Shown here: in pieces, positions 58,216 to 64,000 of the stretch | Numbering within the stretch: the stretch's first letter is position 1 | How the letters are laid out: each line of letters begins with the position of its first letter | Assembly: GCA_948474755.1 (NCBI GenBank) | Contig: CAOLHI010000351.1 | Coordinates: forward strand, 124,001 to 188,000 | Direction of reading: 5' to 3' | DNA: 64,000 nt | Source of the DNA: Ctenosaura bakeri | Taxonomy: Eukaryota; Chordata; Lepidosauria; Squamata; Iguanidae | Position numbers and translations under genes: made by a program | The notes under the pieces: generated by a model | What the model saw: the letters and a program-made list of their open reading frames with translations, nothing else | The model's database searches: none | Told to the model about the DNA's origin: nothing

Positions 58216-61200
58216 GAAAGGCAGTGACATTGGTGGGGCAGTTACAGCACAAAACAATAAAGCTATCAAAAAAACTGAATCCAAAAAGAAGAATATGAAG
58301 GGTTGAACAGAAAATAAATAAATAAAAATATTCACAGTTCAGTGAAATCACTAAAGGGTGAAGATAACAGTGTACAGTGTGTCTGGAAGTCAAGTATTCA
58401 TTTGCAATAATGCATGTGTAATTATTAGTTTAATCATTAGTACATCTACTGGTGGACTTTTCAACTTCTCACGTCAACTATCCATAGAATATTCATTTTA
58501 AAATAACTAAAATCTCTCTCTTAAAACCTCTTTGTTTACCTCTCTTACCCAGCAATACAATGATGTAACTATTCTCCTCTCTCCTCACCACACAAGACTT
58601 TTGGCCACCTGTCAGACGACCAAAATTAAAAACAGAGCCTGATTAAACAACTCTCTGTGGTGCAGTTCAGGCAGCTTCATTAGTGCTTCAGTTTATGGTC
58701 GCTGAGTGAGCCGTGCTGCTGTAACTTCTTACAGTTTATGGGAAGCCGATTTGGAGGCACAGGATGTGGGGTACACAATTTTGCACAGTTGCAAACTTTT
58801 GATTGCATGAATTATGCATGAGAACGGCCCACTGCCGATACTCAGTGGTGGCAGATCTGAACAGGCATTGGATGGCTTTTTCTTTTTCCTTTGAAAGCAG
58901 GAGGGAGAGGGGCTTATAATAATAATAAAAACCTCTCATCTTCCCCATCCCATGGCCCAGATAAAAATTGGCTGGTATCTCGCCCGCTCATCTCTCAATT
59001 TCCCCCTGTTAACACTGAGAGTGGCAAAGGGAAAGAGACAGATTCAGAACTAGGGCTGCAGATTGTTGCACACATCAATGGCTCTTCTCCAGTGTGAACA
59101 CAGCAAGCAACTCTGAAAGCTCTTGGTGTCACTTTCCTGAAGATGAGAGCCTCATCTTCCCCAATTGTCTCTCTGCTCTGTCATATGATGTAACACTTTA
59201 TTAAAGTGTTCAGGGTTTTTCCTTCCCACCACTTTCCCTCCCACTGATTTCCTTTTTAGACACCCCCACTGTTTTCCTCTTCATACAACTGCAAATATCT
59301 ATTTGAAAAGTAGAGAGAGGATAGAAAAAAAGAGGGCGATGTGGGCAGCTAGAATATAATTCAGTAAAAGGTAACCTCTGGGTGATGCTATTGCTATGTC
59401 ATTCTACTTATTATTCTCCATACATACCTCTGCATTGAAAGAAATAGCTCATTTCTTTAGGTGTTATTGGTAGGTGGCATAAAAGTCTGCAGTAAATCTG
59501 TTCAGGTTCTTCAAAATTGGAAGATAAATGCAGCAAAATACAGTGATCGCAGCTAAGACGGTATCAATTCTAGCAAAGAGACCTGTTGCATGCAAGTTCA
59601 GTTCCTTTTGTGGTGATGGCAACAAAAAAAAGAGATATGTGAGTCAAAAGCAGCAATGGGTTACAGCCACCATTATTTGCCACTCCCAATCTACAAATCT
59701 CTCACCCATGAAGATTAAACCACATTCTCCACAAACAGTGAAAACATGGAAGTCCCTGCCTTGTCGTCTGTCTTCTTCACTCCAGAACTGTCATTTCCAT
59801 TTACAGTGGGCTTCAGAGGACACAAGCTTTGCAGTGGCTTTGTTTGCCTTTGTTTAATTCAGTTGAAAAGCACTGTTTGTATGTCATATGCTTTTAACAC
59901 CAAGCTGGTGCAGATTCCTAAACCAAGAATCCTCTAGAGATATAATTCTTTCATTCTCTCCCATGTTTTTGATGACTTTCCAAATATTTTTGAATACTTT
60001 CCACACTACTAGAATCCATTCACCAGAGCCCAGAAAAACAACAGCTTCTTCTTTAACATTAGATCAGCTAAAATACAACATGTTAAACAGCAATTTGTTC
60101 CCCCAGGACAGTCCTTCTGAAAAATGTTCTGGGATAGGTGTGTGAATTATGCTCCTCTGTCCACCAATGTCGCAGACAACAATCTGAGATTACAAGTACA
60201 CCACAGCATGGCAAACTTTAGTTACTTGCAGAGTCTGAGATTGTCTCTAGGTTCATGTTAGTTGCCCCAAGAGAAAAAGCTGCTGTATCTGAGCAATGAA
60301 TAAAAGTGGCATAATGCTCTTTTCTTGTTTACTTGCTATCTACCGATAAAGAATTTCATTTTAGAAATGCAAAGGGGAAGTCAAACAGAAACAGAAAAAT
60401 TTAGGGGTACTGGTGAATCAAAAAGCAGCTGGATCCCTGGGAAGGATAATCTTGTTCTCTTCTCCACTGGTTTAATTTCCTCAGTTCTAAGTTTTATTAG
60501 AAGGATTTTATGTGTTCTGAGTCCTTGGGGCCTTAGTTTGCTTCTGACTCCTCTTTTGAGAGAAGGTCCAGTTTGACTTTTCTCTTCCTCTCTTTATCAC
60601 TTGCAAGCAAGTTTTCCCCAGTGGCACATGTGTGCTGAAACTTATCTCTTTTTCTCCCCCCCCACCCCAAAACATAGAGAAAGGAAAACTTTGCTTTTCA
60701 ATTCAATTCAATTTTACAGTGGGTTATGCTTTCTAGCGCTAAGTCCGTGGAAGACTTTGCACATCAGTGATTAATCTTGGTTACTTCTGTTGCAAGATTC
60801 TGTCCCTTTTAAACCAGAAATTTTGATGCTTACACAAAGCCAGCTTTTTCTGGACAGCTTTGATCAAACCGTGGTAAGTGTTCCTTTATCTCTCATTTGT
60901 TTGTTTATTCTAGTTTCTGCTTTAATTTGGAATTTTCTTCTGTTTTTCCCTGCACTATTTTCTTTTGCATCTGATTTTTCCTGGACGCTAAGTATGTTGG
61001 ACTTGGCTCAAGTTTCCTCAGCCTTCACCTAAGTCTTTAGGAAAATCTTTTTCTTCAGGGAAAAAAAAATGGGTAGCTCTAAGTTTTTCTTCTTCAGGCT
61101 TTAGGACAACTTGCTACAGAGCTGACAGCACAGTCAAGCTTAATTCAAGGGCAAGTAGAAAATTAAGAGCATATTAAGCATTTCATATCCTCTAACTGTC

Positions 61201-61327
61201 CCAGCTTGGGAAGGACAATTCCAATTAATCCTGTCTTCCCACATTTCAGCTGCTTTTAAAAGTCCAAGTTATCTCTCTTTCTCCCACTTTTCCCCTTTGC
61301 CTTCTACTTACTCCAATTGCTGCAGAC
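58216..61327. other. Unique stretch, possible conserved non-coding DNA
   Basis: No named repeat and no convincing exon in 3 kb. The part 58590-59110 is the least AT-biased unique block and contains E-box (CACCTG), ATTA and ATTATGCAT motifs (see findings). Short (AAT)n at 58917-58930. Confidence 0.4.
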
Positions 61328-61330
61328 TGA

Positions 61331-61515
61331 GGGCTTTTCCATCCTACACTGTTATAGTGCTATTATTCCATTTTAAACATCCTGTGGAATTCTGAGGTCA
61401 AAGGGCTCTCTGGCTGAGAATTCTGAATGTCCCTCCCTAAACGGCAAACCCCAGGATTCCATCAGATGTTGAAAGTGGAATAATAGCACTATAACAGTGA
61501 AGGGCGGAAAGGCCC
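61331..61515. mobile_element. Small inverted-repeat transposon, group A, copy 5
   Basis: 185 bp, left GGGCTTTTCCATCCTACAC, right AGGGCGGAAAGGCCC, flanked by TGA (61328-61330) and TAA (61516-61518), one mismatch. Long inverted halves with GTTATAGTGCTATTATTCCA and its inverse. Confidence 0.88.
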
Positions 61516-62390
61516 TAAGTTCAAAGTGCAAAAGCAGTTTACATTGAGGTCAGCAAGAGGGGAGAGAAGGGGCAGAATCCTCCCATTTGGGTCAGGCCAA
61601 AGAAAACTGCTTGGCTTGTATGTTCTTCCTTATTAATAACTTCTTCCATGTTGACTAGACTTTGATGCTGCTTAGCCACATATCTCCCAGTTTTCATGCG
61701 TGAAATACTAGACGATATGGGTGTTTTAAAGGGATATAAAGAGTATTTTCATGTTTGCTTGTCTCCATGAGAAGTGTTATCTTGATGCACTAGGGCAGCC
61801 AGGGCCCATGGGAGGTAAAGGGAAAGCCAGTATGGAGACTGACAGACCAGAAGGGTCCTGGGGTTCAACTATTTTGCATATTTTTTTGCCTTGCAGCTCC
61901 AAATCCTAAGAGCAGGAAGAGCAGGCACCAGCCACACTTCCAACAGATTGACCCATAAGCTTTTGGCGCAAAGTAAATGACATACCAAAGCTTGTGGGAG
62001 TCCATCTGTTCCAAGTGCAGCTGGTATACACTCTTCCTACCTTAACCTCTACAGGTCCAGGCAACTGAGGTAAGTAGCTTGTGAGGCAGGTCTATATAAA
62101 CCTTACCTCAAGTTTCATGAGAGGAAGCCCTCTTGCAACAGTTTTGAGACAGCCTAGAACCCTCATGGGAGGTCCTCTGCTTGCAAGACATGAGGCAGCA
62201 TTTATGTAGGGGCTGGCCACTCTTGAGGGCTTCCAACTGTGGCCTGGCAACATGACAAGGCTGTTCCATATTGCTATTGGAACAGAACTCTAGTGGGAAG
62301 GAAGCAGCTGTTTTCTTCTCACCAGGGCCTGCATTTGCTCTTGGCAGCCCTGAAAACACCACAGCAAAAAACCATGTCAACCACTATGAG

Positions 62391-62463
62391 GGGTTTTTTG
62401 TTTTTGTTTAGTGTGTGGGGTTTTTTTGTTTTGTTTTGGGTTTTGGGTTTGGGTTTTTTTTGG
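62391..62463. repeat. T/G-rich low-complexity tract
   Basis: Alternating T4-8 and G1-4 blocks on the plus strand, including TTTTGGGTTTTGGGTTTGGG. Confidence 0.9.
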
Positions 62464-62611
62464 TATTTGGAGTCTTTTCTAAGAAAGTTTCACAAAGAGT
62501 TTTGTGCACAAACCCACTGTATTATGCCTAGAATCACTGGTGGTATTTTTTTTTAAAAATATGGAAAACTTCTTGTAAAAACTCCCGACATGTGGGAAAT
62601 CATTGAAAAAT

Positions 62612-62637
62612 GCGCGCACACACACACACACACACAA
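62612..62637. repeat. (CA)n microsatellite
   Basis: GCGCG followed by about eleven CA units. Confidence 0.95.
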
Positions 62638-63230
62638 ATACTTTGTAATCTTGCCGAGCACAGGAAAATCGTTTGATATTTTTTCCTTCTTCACTGGAAG
62701 AATTCAAAAAGTGTTTTGTAAAGGGCTGTGCCTGGCTAATTGTGCATGTTGTACATCTGATATCTAAAACCCAGCTTCATTTGATAGTTTCATGCAAGTT
62801 TTCTGACACAGCATTTTTCACTGAATCATTCCATCTTCTTTGTAATTCATTAGTTTTCCTCTGATTTCACGTGCATTCTGTCTTTGTGTCAGAGACCTGA
62901 TGTCCTGTTTTTCTGCTCTGACTGAAATAACATTTTCAAATTTGTCACACCTATGAATCACCTTGAATCATCTCTAGTTACATCCTTTTGCCCAAGGGGG
63001 TACAGTACCTTGTTTTCATAAGGAACTTGACATTTAAAATGATCTTTTCTCATTCCTAATTGAAATCTTACCCACATCCACTCAAAGGAAGCCACAGTGG
63101 AACTTATTTTCAGGGAAACATGCAGTCTAAGTTACATTGAACGTGTATCAAATATCATGAATTTTCATGAATTAGAAATAGTTTTCCTATTAAAAGGGTT
63201 GCTGTTGTTATGTTAATGCTGCTTACATAT

Positions 63231-63232
<2 letters not shown>

Positions 63233-63264
<32 letters not shown>
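63233..63264. repeat. (CT)n microsatellite
   Basis: About fifteen uninterrupted CT units. Confidence 0.97.
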
Positions 63265-63268
<4 letters not shown>

Positions 63269-64000
63269 AGGCAATATATGTAACAGATGAAATGGTAAAG
63301 AAGAAACTGAGCATCTGAAAGGCAAGTGCTGTCCTGTCTATAATTTTACAAATTGAATTGGGCAGCAAAGGAAACAGTCACAAGGATTCAGCAGTCCACA
63401 AAGGCAGACATATATTGGAGACAAAGGGGAGGAAGAAGAATTCCAGAGGGAGGAAACTGTATTTGCTGAGAATGACAGTCTGCTTTACCGCAATACAGCT
63501 CCTTTAAAGTAATTCTCATGCCATTTACAGCATATTGGTCTACATGCAGTGAGGTCAGTCACAACAAATCAATTTCACTATGATTGCATTTTAGCCACAG
63601 TCATATTTCTCCTGGAAATCTTGCCAGAATCAGCTGTTCAGTGGGTGGGAACATTGATTTCCCTTCTCTGTCCTCTCCCCCCCCCATTGCTTTGATCCCC
63701 CTCAATTCCACTTTAGCACACGTCAAGGGGAGCAGCCTGTTCCAAACTGTTCTCTGCTGATGAGGTGGTAGTAGTTATGAGGGAGAGAAACATCTCACAT
63801 CTCTCATGAAAGGAGCTAATGACCTGTATTTCTCTCACAGCTGTAAAAAAAAATGCCATCACTCATGAGAACTACAGGAGGAAATGAGTTTGAAAAAGGC
63901 CTTTTTGATAGGTGAAATGCAACTGCTGCCCTTCTGGGTGATGTTTTATACGTCTGAAAAAACTCAAGCTTGGTAATTCAAAGAATATTTGCTCCAGTTC

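Larger units (their letters stand above)
61519..64000. other. Unique stretch with microsatellites, no gene
   Basis: No exon or transposon recognised. Simple repeats: T/G-rich 62391-62463, (CA)n 62612-62637, (CT)n 63233-63264. Confidence 0.45.

Noticed and set aside
62391..62463. Telomere-like TTTTGGG tract
   Set aside because: Irregular T/G blocks, not the vertebrate TTAGGG unit; low-complexity drift is simpler.

Overview
The window looks like nuclear DNA from a squamate reptile, most likely an iguanian-type lizard. It is AT-rich and has no supportable host protein-coding exon. It carries the repeat set expected of a lizard genome: L1, CR1, L2-like and BovB (RTE) LINEs, a tRNA-derived SINE with a BovB-like tail (Sauria type), solo LTRs, a pogo/Tigger-like DNA transposon, and many small non-autonomous DNA transposons. 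Species cannot be named from sequence alone. Almost every long open frame here belongs to a retrotransposon.

Layout. 0-4.4 kb: unique sequence, a decayed LINE reverse transcriptase, one SINE and the first small inverted-repeat transposon. 4.48-10.41 kb: a complete-length L1 with a 14-bp target-site duplication, 5' UTR, ORF1, a G-rich spacer, ORF2 and a 3' UTR with poly(A) tail. It is recent but dead, because ORF2 has lost the reverse transcriptase catalytic core in frame. 11.8-14.7 kb: an L1 fragment split by a small transposon, a Tigger-like element holding a minisatellite, a solo LTR with a 5-bp duplication, and a CR1 tail. 15-24.6 kb: mostly unique sequence. 24.6-28.6 kb: two members of a TGTTACC-type LTR-like family and a 455-bp small transposon. 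29.6-32.4 kb: a 5'-truncated CR1 on the minus strand, with endonuclease and reverse transcriptase nearly intact and one frameshift between them. 33.4-38 kb: L2-like, CR1/L2-like and L1 fragments, a SINE and a small transposon. 38-54 kb: mainly unique sequence with a BovB tail, a third LTR-like copy and four small-transposon copies. 54.97-58.2 kb: a BovB LINE on the minus strand interrupted by three small transposons. 58.2-64 kb: mostly unique, with one more small transposon and microsatellites.

The most interesting pattern is a set of 13 small non-autonomous DNA transposons with ends close to GGCC(A/C)TTTCCGCAC. Eight have perfect 3-bp target duplications and two more have them with one mismatch. 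Their cores fall into unrelated groups (a palindromic A core and GC-rich B cores) that share only the ends, as expected if one transposase, perhaps PIF/Harbinger-like, moved several passengers. No transposase gene is present in the window.

The elements do not form a pathway. The plausible functional links are parasitic: L1 ORF1p/ORF2p acting in cis, BovB machinery recognising the SINE tail, and an unseen transposase acting on the inverted-repeat elements. Two stretches without recognisable repeats (about 18.23-18.47 and 58.59-59.10 kb) are flagged as possible conserved regulatory DNA, on weak evidence.
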